From positions 434,001 through 498,000 of the forward strand of contig MARA01000008.1 in NCBI GenBank assembly GCA_001792895.1: 64,000 nt of DNA, read 5' to 3'. The notes beneath the pieces are model-generated. The model had not been told where the DNA came from. It worked only from the letters and a program-made list of their open reading frames with translations, and did no database searches. The translations under genes and the position numbers were made by a program. Of the stretch, positions 36,601-47,086 are shown piece after piece. Within the stretch, counting starts at the first letter, position 1. Each line of letters begins with the position of its first letter. The DNA is from Lentinus brumalis. Its lineage: Eukaryota > Basidiomycota > Agaricomycetes > Polyporales > Polyporaceae.

Positions 36601-37206
36601 GAGGCCCTTCTGGCCGACGTTCATCTGCGAGAACTGGTCTGCGAGCGCACCGACTCCAGGCTGTTGATACACCGGCCCCTGCCCGAACCCTGGCTGGTTG
36701 ATGTACTCCGGCTCCGGCTGCGCTCCTCCATAGTACGGCGGTTGTCCTGGCTGGCCTATCTGCTGCTGTGCGAACTGGCCCTCGGCGGCGAGACCGGGAG
36801 TGAAGAGCTGCGACGGTTGTGCAGGCTGGCCCGGCACCGCACCGTACGCAGGACCAGGGGAGGTGCAATCGTGTCCGCGCCGTAGTACGCCTGCGTCTGG
36901 CCGGCTGCATACTGCCGACGTTTTGTGTGATGCTGGCCTGGAGGTGGGGAGGCGGTCGGGACAGGGTTCAAGGCGCCCTCCGGGTCAAGGAACGGCTCCT
37001 CCCACTGCGTCCTCCCCGTCGCGGTTTCTGAACGACTCCGGTTCGATATATGCCGCAAGACGACCGATGACGGACTCACCGATGAAGAGGTAGCGTTGCG
37101 CGTTCTGATCCCTGCGCTGCTGTTAACGCCAGAGCAATCAAGGCGCATACACCCACTCACCATTCCGCTGCCCACCCGGGAGGCAGTTGCTGAGCAGGAG
37201 AGGCCA
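33609..37206 (-). CDS. SEC24: COPII coat protein Sec24
   Basis: Starts [16 protein letters not shown]. The N-terminal third is Pro/Gln-rich ([20 protein letters not shown]). The zinc finger has paired C-x2-C motifs in [16 protein letters not shown] and RWRCCMC, joined across an intron. The trunk domain includes [17 protein letters not shown] and [17 protein letters not shown]. Beta-sandwich and helical parts include [19 protein letters not shown] and [20 protein letters not shown]. The gelsolin-like end has [18 protein letters not shown] and finishes VNGSSY. Sec24 selects cargo for ER-to-Golgi vesicles together with Sec23. About a dozen introns interrupt it. Near 36857-36860 (a run of four G on the plus strand) the frame breaks in the Pro/Gln-rich region. 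One extra base would restore it. Another frame break is not seen. Confidence 0.95.
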
Positions 37207-37582
37207 TGACCGCGTGTCGAGAAGGACCACAGAACGAAAGACGAAAGTAAGTATTGGAAGTGGTGACGGTGCGGAAGATGCTTCGGCAACACGCGACACG
37301 TCGTGGGCGCTGTCTGCCACAGCGCCGGACATAGCCCCGCGGTTTCCCCGTCCACGTTCTACAGTCTGTCGTCTGCTCTACGCAACGTCCACGCATACGT
37401 GGAGAAATTACAGACGCTGCTAACACGCTGCATGACGTTGAGACTCTCACAGCGGGAGATAACGCCGGATTCGCGACAAAGGTGACATTCTCATAAGTAA
37501 CTGCCGCGCGGGACGATACGAGCCTCTCTCTTGACCTTGGCCACCGCGATGGCTCATCAGTACGTCTTCCTCCGGGCCTCCG
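37207..37582. promoter_or_regulatory. Divergent promoter region, SEC24 / MFS
   Basis: A 376-base gap between the SEC24 start (37206, minus) and the MFS start (37583, plus). The first ATG of the MFS frame is uncertain, so the gap could be about 25 to 140 bases longer. No TATA box is obvious. Confidence 0.45.
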
Positions 37583-39669
37583 TTGCGTCTTCATGTTAAT
37601 GTTGGTGACATGTATAGGGATGCGGGAGTAGAATTGTCCAACATCCGTGCACGATCTCCTCATCCCCCGAAGGTAACTCCGGCTGGTTCGGTGAACGGCG
37701 ATGAAAAGAGCTACAGGAAGAGTCTGGATATGGTAGAGACTGGTCCTGCTGTATGCTTGGACTCACAGTCAGGAAGAGTACCATCCTCAGCCGTTGCCGC
37801 CGGTACACCTGCGTCTCGCCGGCTCGCGAGGATACAGTTTGCGACCCTCTGCTGGACGTTGTTCCTGGCAGGTTGGAACGACGGCACAACGGGACCCCTT
37901 TTACCCCGCATACAAAGGGTCTACCATGTGCGTTCGAACATACGTCGACTTCTCGTCTCCCTCCGTCATGTCTCTGAATCCCGCTGGGTCCCCAGGTTGG
38001 TTTCGCTGTTGTGTCTGTCATCTTCATCTTCAATTGCATTGTATGTGACCATCCTTGAAATCTCCGGACGTATCTCAAGTCACTTACTGTCTCATTCCCG
38101 CCGTAAGGGCTTCCTCACTGCTGCAGCTACCAATGTCTGGCTGACCGACCGGCTAGGCTTCGGGAAGGTGCGTTCTGTGGTCTCATACATCCGGGCACCT
38201 ACTAACTTCCTAACCTAGGTCATGGTGATTGGTATGATAGTACCGGTTGATACGCGAGGCTTTCAACACTCAACTTCGAGCGCAGGGTCATTGGCGCAAG
38301 TGGTCGGCTACGCGCTCGAAGCTCCTGCACCTCCCTTCCCGGTCTTCGTCCTGGGATATGCAGTCAACGGCTTTGGCTTAGGGCTGCAGGTCAGTGTACA
38401 GTGTTTCCTCTACCAAGCGCCATCATACGGACCCCACGGAATAGGACGCAGGTGCAAACGGTTTCGTCGCCTCGCTGAAGGAAAACGCGGCAACCAAGAT
38501 GGGCATCCTGCACGCGATATACGGTACGGTACAACGACTCCCCCGTGGTCAACTCTTCCCCAGTGTTAACGCATCTCTGGACAGGCGTCGGGGCGCTCTG
38601 CTCTCCGCTCGTGGCTACTCAGTTCGCGCAACTGCAGCGGTGGTCCTTTCACTACCTCGTATCACTGGGCGTCGCGCTATTGAACACGATACTCCTCATT
38701 GTGGTCTTCCGCTTCAAGGACCAGGACTGTACGTTGGGTGTACTTCGCCAATCCTATGCATACACTCACTCTATTCTTATGTACAGACTGTCTCGCCGAG
38801 ATAGGCCAGGCTCCCACCCACGATGAGTCCGGCACTGACAACGGAAGCAAGTATAAACAGATGTTCCGTCTCCGCTCTTTGCACCTCATGGCGATCTTCA
38901 TCCTGATCTACGTCGGCGTCGAAGTCACTCTCGGAGGTTAGTTGCTCTTCCAACCCTGTGTCTTCGGGACATTAATTGGTCTGCGTAGGTTGGATCGTCA
39001 CGTATGTCATCAACCTGCGAGGCGGAGGTCCCGACTCCGGGTACATCGCGTCTGGGTTCTTCGGCGGTACGCACCCTGAACTTCGCCGCCCATGATTATT
39101 TCCGTCTGACCCTCTTGATCAGGGCTGACCCTAGGCCGCGTCGGACTCCTATGGGTGAACCAGAAGGTCGGCGAGCGGCGTGCCATCTTCATCTACGCCA
39201 TCGTCGCCATCGGGTATGTGCCTCGCTACCTAATTCCGCTCCAGGCGAACCCTCACACACGCGCCGTGCAGGTTGGAGCTAATCGTCTGGCTCGTGCCTT
39301 CACTCATCGGCGGGGCCGTCGCGGTGTCCTTCGTCGGCGTCCTCCTGGGGCCTATATACCCCATCGTCATGAACCACGCCGGGCGCGTGCTCCCGCCCTG
39401 GCTGCTCACCGGGTCGATAGGCTGGATCGCAGGTTTCGGGCAGGCCGGTTCGGCGGTCTTGCCGTTCATGACGGGTGCGATTGCGTCGAGGACGGGTATC
39501 AAGAGTCTGCAGCCGCTGTGAGTATCTTGTCGCTCTGTCTTTTGAGTAGTATCGGGTGGGTCGAGGGAGGCTGATGCGTGCTCTGCTTTCCTGCAGGTTG
39601 GTATCGATGATGGGCTTCATGGTGTTCTTGTGGGCGCTCGTCCCTAGCACACCCCGACGTATTGAATGA
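37583..39669 (+). CDS. MFS transporter, Bsc6-like (third copy)
   Basis: Same exon plan as the copies at 8179-10069 and 11410-13399. It reads IQFATLCWTLFLAGWNDGTT then GPLLPRIQRVYH; VGFAVVSVIFIFNCI; GFLTAAATNVWLTDRLGFGK; FPVFVLGYAVNGFGLGLQ; DAGANGFVASLKENAATKMG then ILHAIYG; VGALCSPLVATQFAQLQRWS; RSLHLMAIFILIYVGVEVTL; YVINLRGGGPDSGYIASGFF; GVLLGPIYPIVMNHAG; AVLPFMTGAIASRTGIKSLQ; a last helix; and STPRRIE. ATG codons at 37583, 37610 and 37729 are all possible starts; I used the longest. The substrate is unknown. No disabling change was found. Confidence 0.88.
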
Positions 39670-40008
39670 GTCTCACGCAATGGAATCCTCTACGGTCGGT
39701 AGATCCACGTTGCTCTAGCTCTTCGTATTTTCGTTCGTAGATGGGTGTGCCTATCTTCGATGATCAACTTGGAGTTGCTGTTCTCGCTTTGAATCATTAG
39801 ACTGTCTCTTCGTTCTCGCTTCTTCTATCGCCGACTGCCATGGCGAGAAAGTCTTCCGCTTGGCATAACCCTGCTTTGCGCTGAGACTGGTTAGGCGCCC
39901 GAATGCGGCTTGTCGATGATCGCCTCGACGATATCGTGAACGTACTTACTATCTGCGTGCCCCGCTCTCGCAGGCTTTCGCTTCGTCAACCACGAGCATC
40001 GCGTCGAC
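39670..40008. other. Intergenic, MFS 3' flank and TENA promoter
   Basis: About 340 bases. It is AT-richer in the first half, as expected for a 3' untranslated region. No other gene is seen. Confidence 0.4.
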
Positions 40009-40870
40009 ATGTCCGTCCCGCTCACGACGCACCTCCTCTCGCTCTCGACTCCACGGCCGTATGCAGCAGCAACGAAGCATGCCTTCCTAACCGCCGCAGG
40101 CACCGGCACGCTCCCGCTCCCGCTACTCTCGCTCTACCTCTCGCAGGACCACATCTACGCCGCGCACGGCTACCCGCTCTTCATTGGGCAGCTCATCACG
40201 CGCATCCCGTTCTCGTCCACGCATGCGCTCCACTCGCCCGAGGAAACGTTTCACCGCGACGTTTTGAAGCTCCTCGCGTTCGCGCTGCAGAACGTCCTGC
40301 GCGAGGTCGGCATGTTCGCCGAGGTCGAGCGCAAGTACGGCCTGAACTTCGCGCAGTGGCGCGAGCGCAAGGCGACGCGGGACTACACCGCGGAGATGGC
40401 GCGCGTGGGCGCGCTCGGGACCCTCGAGGACGGACTCGTCTTCCTGTGGGCGATGGAGCGCGTACGTGCTCTTCCGTTGCTGTCTGCCCGGATAGTGGTC
40501 TCGGACACTTACTGTCACGCAGGTGTACCTCGACGCGTGGAAGCACGCGAAGTCGCTGCTTGTGAATGTAGTACCGGACCACGAGGGCGATCCTGCTCTG
40601 CCCGTTATCAGGCAGCTTGTCGAGAACTGGACCTGTCCTGAGTTTGAGCGATTTGTTGACGACATCGCAGACCTCGTGAATCAGTGAGGTTCTCCGATAC
40701 TTACTCATGGAATGCGTGACTGACTGGACTGCTCATTCATTAGCTTGCAGATTTCTCCCGGTACACCTGCGTGGGCTCGAGCGGAGGAGATATGGGCTAG
40801 GGTGATAGAACTAGAGGAGTCGTTCTGGCCTCTTGGTGGGGAGGAGCTGGCTGCACTCCAAGTGGTCTGA
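40009..40870 (+). CDS. TENA/THI-4 family protein
   Basis: Three exons (40009-40461, 40523-40683, 40744-40870) give 246 residues, a normal length for the family. Signs of the fold are SQDHIYAAHGYPLFIGQLIT near residue 45, FHRDVLKLLAFALQNVLREV, DYTAEMARVGALGTLEDGLV then FLWAMERVYLDAWKHAK, and the C-terminal helix WARVIELEESFWPLGGEE. The family includes thiaminase II/salvage enzymes acting on pyrimidines of thiamin. Some members have other roles. An active-site Cys is not evident in the usual place, so enzymatic activity is uncertain. The second intron has a strong donor (GTGAGG) and keeps the frame. It would be missed if the TGA at 40682 were taken as the end. Confidence 0.85.
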
Positions 40871-41103
40871 ATACTCAGTATTGAATAAAATATCACTGGC
40901 GACGAGTAGTTCAAAGGGTGCATCAAGGCGCTATGAAGCAGACGCAAGGTCATACAAGGATTGTTGTACATGATAGCAGCAGATAGCAAGGTACAAAGCG
41001 ATAGAGAGCGATACATGCGGTACAAAGCGAGTCATTTGATTTCACTTCATGTTCGTGGCTACCATCCAACTGGCACTGATTCACCTTGACCCTGGTGACT
41101 TTG

Positions 41104-42291
41104 TTAGGGTTTGGAAGGAGTTGAATACATACACTGGCTCACCACTGGCAGTTCAAGGCCATGCTTATTGAGCAGATGTTTGCGAAGGTCAGGCCGTCTG
41201 GTGTATCGTTTACCACATGACTTCAAGAAGCATGGATACTTCATGTTGCAGTGTACGACTTCAATGTGAGTCTTCACATTATATTTCTTTTTTGCATCTA
41301 CATATAGCAATCGGTAACTACAGTGTACAAGCAAAGTATGCCAAGGTATAGGAGACTCACCATAGCCGCAAACGCAACACTTAAATAGGGCTTGAAGCCG
41401 TTGAATGGATGTTCCATTTTCAAGTTGAACTGAGTTGTGAGTTTCAATCACAGTTCTCTAAATTGGCAATATGTGAGCAGCGTACTCTATGTACAGAATG
41501 AGGAAGAGAAGAGTCAAGACTCACTTCTATAAGAACATTAATGTCCAAATTCTGATTTCTTTCTATCGCATAAGGGCCAAGAAAGACTTGGACAGAGCCC
41601 TCCAAGCCCCCTGGGGACCCAAAAAAGGGCTCAGCTGGGGGACTGGGGGTGCCTGGTCGCTAGGTGTGCTGATAAACTGACCAGGATGTCAACCATGAAG
41701 GAGCTGAGAAGAGTGAAGATGGCTTACATTATGTGTCATGGTCTGCATCGACGAGTCATTCTGCTCGTGATCGACCCACTGTGACCCAAGCAAGGGTCCA
41801 GCTGGGGAGACTGGGGTCTCCCAGTCGGGAATTGTGGTAGTGAACTGACCAGATAGGCAAGAGACGTTAACGAGGAGACCTTGTCCAGCTAGGAAACGAC
41901 AGAGATGACTGACAAGTGTGATATTCTCCATTTGTGAGTCAATCTGCAGGCGTGTTTGCTCAGAAGCTGGTGTACTGTTCCAAGTCTAGAAGTTACTCAC
42001 CGGGTTCATCGCGGGTTGAAACGCCCCGCTCGCGCTCAAGACCTCCGATGGAGGGTTAGGTAGGGTAGGGTATGCTGTAGATTCAATGTCTTGAGTCGTC
42101 TCGAGTGTGCTGCCGAGGGCCGGCCAGGGGCCCTCACCGGGTGTCGGTATGCCCGGCGCCCCACAAGACTCAGAAGGAGAGTACTCGGGCGCAGCGAAGG
42201 CAGCCCCAGTGCCGCGCCAGTCATATCCATACGGGTAGCAGTCAAGCATCGAAAGATCGTTGAGGGAGGGTTGCAGCGTCGGACTCGCCAT
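41104..42291 (-). CDS. C2H2 zinc-finger protein, probable transcription factor
   Basis: Four exons (42001-42291, 41728-41943, 41361-41457, 41104-41297) give 265 residues, all phases consistent. The N-terminal half is acidic and Pro/Ser-rich (YGYDWRGTGAAFAAPEYSPS), like an activation region. Exon two gives MENITLVSHLCRFLAGQGLL. At the C-terminus two zinc fingers follow each other: CCVCGYGDAKKKYNVKTHIE then VVH (C-x2-C-x13-H-x4-H) and CFLKSCGKRYTRRPDLRKHL then LNKH (C-x4-C-x12-H-x4-H). The start is uncertain: an in-frame ATG also lies at 42354. Intron two is long (about 270 bases) and holds a decayed copy of part of exon two. Confidence 0.7.
41598..41695 (-). repeat. Decayed copy of part of exon two, inside intron two
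   Basis: Read on the minus strand, CTGGTCAGTTTATCAGCACA begins a segment that follows the exon-two segment CTGGTCAGTTCACTACCACA (41840-41859 and downwards). Both continue with CCCAGTC, CCCAGCTG, CCCTT and TTGGGTC in the same order. The preceding frame contains a stop, so it is not a usable alternative exon. Confidence 0.7.
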
Positions 42292-42989
42292 GGCGGATAC
42301 TGACAGGAGGTCGGAGGGAAACCCTACAGCCCGTCTTGAATCGCGCTCGAACATATACGAGGACGGCCGGTGCAGCTTCGCGCCACATATGACTCGTCAA
42401 ATCAATCGCGCGCGAACCGACGGAGCTGCGACCTTACGAGTACACATACCGGAACCCGGCTTTCAGACCGTATACAAACCTGCGAAGCCCGGAGTGTCAG
42501 CAGCATGGCTGCATTGTTGACGCTGCGACATGCTTCGAGGCCAAGGATTCACGGGAGACCTTCGGCTGGTGGCAGCGATTGCGGCAGTCGTTCGATCTGT
42601 TCCTGTCCTTCTGAGTAGACTCCGCCACGTTGCAGATAGCGCAGTCATAGATTGAGCTTCGATGTATGTTTAGACTCATCGAACGAACACGGGAAGAAAT
42701 GGGAGGCGATAGATTGCGATACGGCCTGACATCCGCACCGACATCGCGAAGACCATCGGGCTGCACCAGACACAGCCTCCTAGTACGCACGCGTCCATCG
42801 TATAGAGCAATCCGAAGGAAGGACGAGGAGCTGTGTGTGTGACACACGTGAGAAGAACGATAGGACACATCCAGCGGGAATATGCTTACAAGTACAGGAC
42901 CCTAGGCCACCCGAAGGCTCACCTCAACCTCGCATCCTTCACCGATCCGATATTCGCTGCACTCAGGCTTGATTCTGCGGGCGTGCATT
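42292..42989. other. Intergenic, nothing recognised
   Basis: About 700 bases between the zinc-finger gene and the tail of the decayed membrane-protein gene. Overlapping frames on both strands lack domain features. Confidence 0.4.
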
Positions 42990-43369
42990 GCTGGGACAAG
43001 CAGGACTGCGTGATCGAGTCAGCTCGTGTTCGAGCGGGTCCCTAGCGCGGCCTGCGGTGGAAGTCGCGAAGCCGAAGCCTTCGAGCTGCGTCGCGAACCG
43101 CACGGCGAGCGCCTTGTTCATGTTGTCGCCCAGAGAGCGCCCAAAATTGGGAGAGGATCAAGTACCATCGAGGTTGCAACGATGCTCTGCGAAGAGAGAG
43201 AAGACAGGGCGGAAGACTACCTAGTACGTCAATGCATATTTGTGAGATGTAGGAGAATGACGCACAGCAGGGGAGCGCAGATGTCGGGCATGACGTGAAG
43301 GCCTGCCCGGGTGTTGCATGCGCTCAAGGACGAAGCTTATAATTTAAGTTCAATGAGAAGACAGACGTG

Positions 43370-43425
43370 CCTGCTGCCTGCGTTATCCTGCGTCCTGCGT
43401 CATCCTGCGTCCTGCGTCCTACGGC
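43370..43425 (+). repeat. TCCTGCG heptamer minisatellite, cluster 1
   Basis: Imperfect tandem copies of CCTGCGT/TCCTGCG, with a few spaced by AT or CA. It lies inside the decayed membrane-protein gene. Confidence 0.8.
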
Positions 43426-43585
43426 GGAACGATGCGTACTTTGGCCGCGGCCCGCCGTGATGATCGCGCCGGATTCAACGACCAGAAGTATGGCCCCCTT
43501 GTAGAATATATCCCTCCCGGACCCGAACGCTAGGGTGCTCGTTGATCAGGAGGAGATAGCTGTGCGATGATTAATGGAAGATGTC

Positions 43586-43617
43586 AGTCCTGCGTCCTGC
43601 GTCCTGCGTCCTGCGTC
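43586..43617 (+). repeat. TCCTGCG heptamer minisatellite, cluster 2
   Basis: Four perfect tandem copies of TCCTGCG followed by TCGGCGG. The same unit occurs in cluster 1, about 170 bases away, also inside the decayed gene. Confidence 0.85.
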
Positions 43618-44440
43618 GGCGGAGGCATAGGCTTACGCGAGACGACCGACTAGCAATGCAGTGCACGTCGTTTTGTTCACGACGGCCAATAAGATGACCG
43701 TCGGGCCGCGACGTCGGCATCGGGCCCCGGCATCGGGCCCAGAGAGCGCACTGTACGAGACGGCTTCTGCCGCATACATCAAGCCCACAACTGCGCATGT
43801 CGATGTCAGTGATGATCTTTAATAGAACGGGAAGACATACTGAATCGTGCGAGTGATGTGAGGATCTGGTCGCCAAGGCCAACCATGATAGGGAGCCGGG
43901 ATGACCTGATTATGGCCAGGATCGGCAGGACGACGATACGGACGTCGCGGCTCCAGACTAACCACACACGCCATGTAAGGACGATGTCGCCTGACAGCAG
44001 CTGTGGGATCTGTCAATTGGCAAAAATACGTGCATATATTCCGATCCAGATACCTGAGAGTGAGCGATAGTGACCGTAGACTGTAAGACGCGCGCCGGTA
44101 CCGTGCCGCTCAGACATTCATAGAGCAGGAGGGACACTGACGTCAGTAAGAACATTATGTCTGCGACGGATAGCAGAGTCCTGTGTGACGGGAGCAAGTG
44201 TTGAGACGTCCTGCGACATATCGTACATCAGTGGTTCTGTCGAGGAGAGCCGAGGTAGAAAAGACGTACAACTGAACATACACTACAGCAAGCATCAGGA
44301 CGCCATCAGCACCTGCATAGAGACAGACCCAACGGGTTCTACGTCAGTGTTCGCTGATGGGATGAGCGGCAGGACGTGAGGCGTACCGTAGAGCACGCTC
44401 TCTCAGAGGAGCTTCGCAAAGTCCAGCTGCTCGCGCGAAT

Positions 44441-45366
44441 TTAGGCCTTTTCGGAAGTAACCTACCCGGTGTCCATACAAGGCTTGAAAATGTCATATAC
44501 TTAGTGCATCAGCCAATCCATCACAGGTAAGAATCGGCGTAGATCGCACAACACGTCTGATGATGCTGCTCGCTAGCGGGGACTCGGCGGCACCGCTGTA
44601 GTCGAACTTTTGCGCATTTAGCGACTTCTCGAGACATCTCGGGGGAAGCACGCAGGCCGCCAGATAGAAAAAAACCTAGAACAAAGCTCCGATAGTGTAT
44701 CCCTACGAGAGTTGTTCCCACTTGCTCCGCAGAGAGACTGATCAGTGACGGCAGCGAGAGAGTTGTGGTCGTGTTTACGACATACCTCAACACATTGCCG
44801 CTGCGAAGCGCCATACAGCTGCCAGACAGAATCCCATAATCTTTACCGGTTGTATTCACTGACCTTCTAGGAATTTTTCGCTATCGACTCCTGACTAGCG
44901 TGTGCTCGCGTTCGCTCTTTTGACGGGCGCAGGCGCAGCGTGTTCAATGGCCACTGGTCGATCCAACTCTTGTGTCGCAGCAAATCTGAAGCAGCCGTGT
45001 GTGTTCGACACAGACGGCCAACGAATTACATGCATGTTGCATTGTTGGCGAGGTGGGTGAGAGGATGAGAGGAGGAGTCAACCTAGGCAACCGCTGCCGC
45101 AGCGCAAACAGACTGCCAGACGGGCGCCCGGGGAATGCCGGACGGCTGAAAACATACCGACCCAGCAAAAGTCACAGTAGTGTAGCAATGTCATACATAG
45201 CTAGCACTTTGAGCGAGTTGGCGCAGCTGGCTGTCATCTATACGTGATTGGTGTTCTATTACGATGATGGTACATGCAGCGAACGCTTATCCAGGGCCCG
45301 ACAACAGCACTGATTACACTGGCATAGAGTAAGCACTCGTAACTTCACCAGGCGACGACATGACAG
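44441..45366. other. Intergenic between the paired seven-helix genes
   Basis: About 900 bases with no supported gene. A minus-strand frame at 44521-44859 contains a hydrophobic stretch (LVGIHYRSFVLGFFLSGG) but no homology to neighbouring genes. Confidence 0.4.
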
Positions 45367-46949
45367 TCAACAATCCGGCTCCTCCGGAACTTGTACCATA
45401 GTGGAGCAAGACGCGCTACTCCTATAGGCCCATCGAGAAGGAACCTCACAAGGGCCCAATTTCTGCGCCCTCGCGCTCAGACTCGACGCATCCGAGGCAC
45501 AGGTGGTGCCGAACCCTTTCTCGGCATCCATATCCACGGAGAACCTCACAGACGATACGTCCGAGGCACACGTCGAGCCGCGGCTCGAGATAACCGTCAG
45601 CTCCGCGAGGTCGGGGCCGCGTCGTCTCTGATCCCGAGGCTGACCGGCTCCCACAGCAGAGTCCTCGAAGCGCGATGCGAAGCGGACGGTTATCGTTTCC
45701 ATCACGGTGTCCCCCGGCGAGAGCTTCAGGTGCGAGAGGACGATGATAGCGGTTGGAACAATGCTCTGTGGGGTGTAGAGGTGATGGCGCGTTGAAGTAT
45801 CAGCATCAGTCGCATACGGGGATACGCGCTGTGACACAGACGTACCGCGAGAGGCACGAGTATGTTGAGTATGACATGAAGCCCCGGGTGTCGGAGGCGC
45901 TCCAGGACGAGACTGATAACCTTGACGCATAGGCAGGCTTCAATCAACCTGGACACGGCGGTAATGATATTGGAACTCACATTTACAATGGTAAGGACTG
46001 CACCAGACTCGACCATCATAAGGATAACACCCCTGTATGTCTTGTCTCTCCCGGCACCAAAAGCCAGATGCCCATTTATCAAAGCATCCAGATAGCTGAG
46101 AGACACGAGAACATAAGTTATGATGGACTACCAGGCGGCAAACCACGCAGATGACTTACGCTAGCCGCGCCACGATGAGGATAGTGCATAGCCCATTATT
46201 AATCACGGCCATGATGACTCCGGGTACGGGCAGGATCTTGGACAGAGCATTATAAGACACAGCTTCTACCGCCGAAGCTAAGCCCACCGCTGTACGCCAA
46301 CACGGGCCTGTCAGCGGATCAAGGTTTGCAAATGGACAGTAAGAGGCGTACCGAGGCCCGCGAGAAGAGTGAGAGCGGGGAGGACGACAACGCGCCAGTC
46401 CCGACTCCAGACAACCCACACCCGCCATACGAGCACGAAGTCTCCGAGTGCTAGCTGCGTGTGCAAGAGCAGGTGAGAAATAACACGGCGCCATAGGAAG
46501 TAAACAGATACACACTTCGATCTGGGCGACTGCAACCGCAGCCTGCAAGACGCGCGGTGGGACGGTTCCGGAGAAGGTCTCGTAGAGTAGGAGAGTGAAA
46601 TGCGCGGTCACCAAGAGAAAGATCAGATCGGAGATATACAGGAGAATCTTGTGCGTCGGAAGGAGATGACGAGACGTCCTGCATACATGAGAAGTATGTC
46701 ATGATCAGCCTGAGATGCGGTATCAGACCCAGTGATTCTTGACATACAACTGTATGTGAAACACTGCAAGCATAAGCATACAGTCCGCTCCTGTAACATC
46801 GAGTAGCCCACATTAGCCGAGCAGGCGACGCGGGAGCGGAATTTAGTTCGACGTACGACGTGCGCTAGACATTGGGGATAGGACGCACCATAGAAGAGGC
46901 TCTCCCCAAAAAGCTTCGCAAAGTTCAGCTGTTCGTCGTATGTGATCAT
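45367..46949 (-). CDS. Seven-transmembrane protein (intact copy)
   Basis: Begins MITYDEQLNFAKLFGESLFY. Exons then give DCMLMLAVFHIQLYVKNHW, HKILLYISDLIFLLVTAHFT then LLLYETFSGTVPPRVLQAAV, LALGDFVLVWRVWVVWSRDW then RVVVLPALTLLAGL, AVGLASAVEAVSYNALSKIL, VIMAVINNGLCTILIVARLA, HLAFGAGRDKTYRGVILMMV then ESGAVLTIVNVSSNIITAVS, HPGLHVILNILVPLAVRLC, and a long hydrophilic Ser/Arg-rich tail ending QVPEEPDC. About seven hydrophobic segments are present. The short (V/I)ESG motif and the ILIVA(R/K)L motif are shared with the gene at 393-1626, so both belong to one receptor-like family of unknown function. The neighbour at 42990-44440 is a dead copy in the same orientation. Confidence 0.75.
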
Positions 46950-47079
46950 GACTGATGTAGGCCGTCAAAGGGATTTGCGACGTTGAGCGTGCCGCACACG
47001 TCCCCTCCGCGAGCCACCGAGACTAGAAGAGGCGGCAGGAGACAGAAGGAAGAGCGCTCGCCATCTGACGGACGACAAC

Positions 47080-47086
47080 TATATAC
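47080..47086 (-). promoter_or_regulatory. TATA box of the seven-helix gene
   Basis: TATATAG on the minus strand, about 130 bases upstream of the start codon at 46949. Confidence 0.45.

Larger units (their letters stand above)
42990..44440 (-). pseudogene. Decayed seven-helix membrane protein gene
   Basis: Aligned exon by exon with the intact gene at 45367-46949. Exon one gives REQLDFAKLL followed by TGA at 44403-44405, where the intact copy has EQLNFAKLFGES. Later exons keep GVLMLAVVYVQLYV, HRTLLSVADIMFLLTSVSLL then LYECLSGTVPARVLQ, VVGLMYAAEAVSYSALSG, LAVVNKTTCTALLVGRLA, LAFGSGRDIFYKGAILLVVE then SGAIIT, and near the end VRFATQLEGFG. Besides the stop there are frameshifts: an extra base before LAFGSGRD, and extra bases near 43313. 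A heptamer minisatellite interrupts the region between 43370 and 43425. The gene cannot make the full protein. Confidence 0.75.

Noticed and set aside
41598..41695. A mutually exclusive alternative exon in the zinc-finger gene
   Set aside because: The in-phase reading from the nearest acceptor meets a stop before the duplicated part, so the copy cannot be used as an exon.
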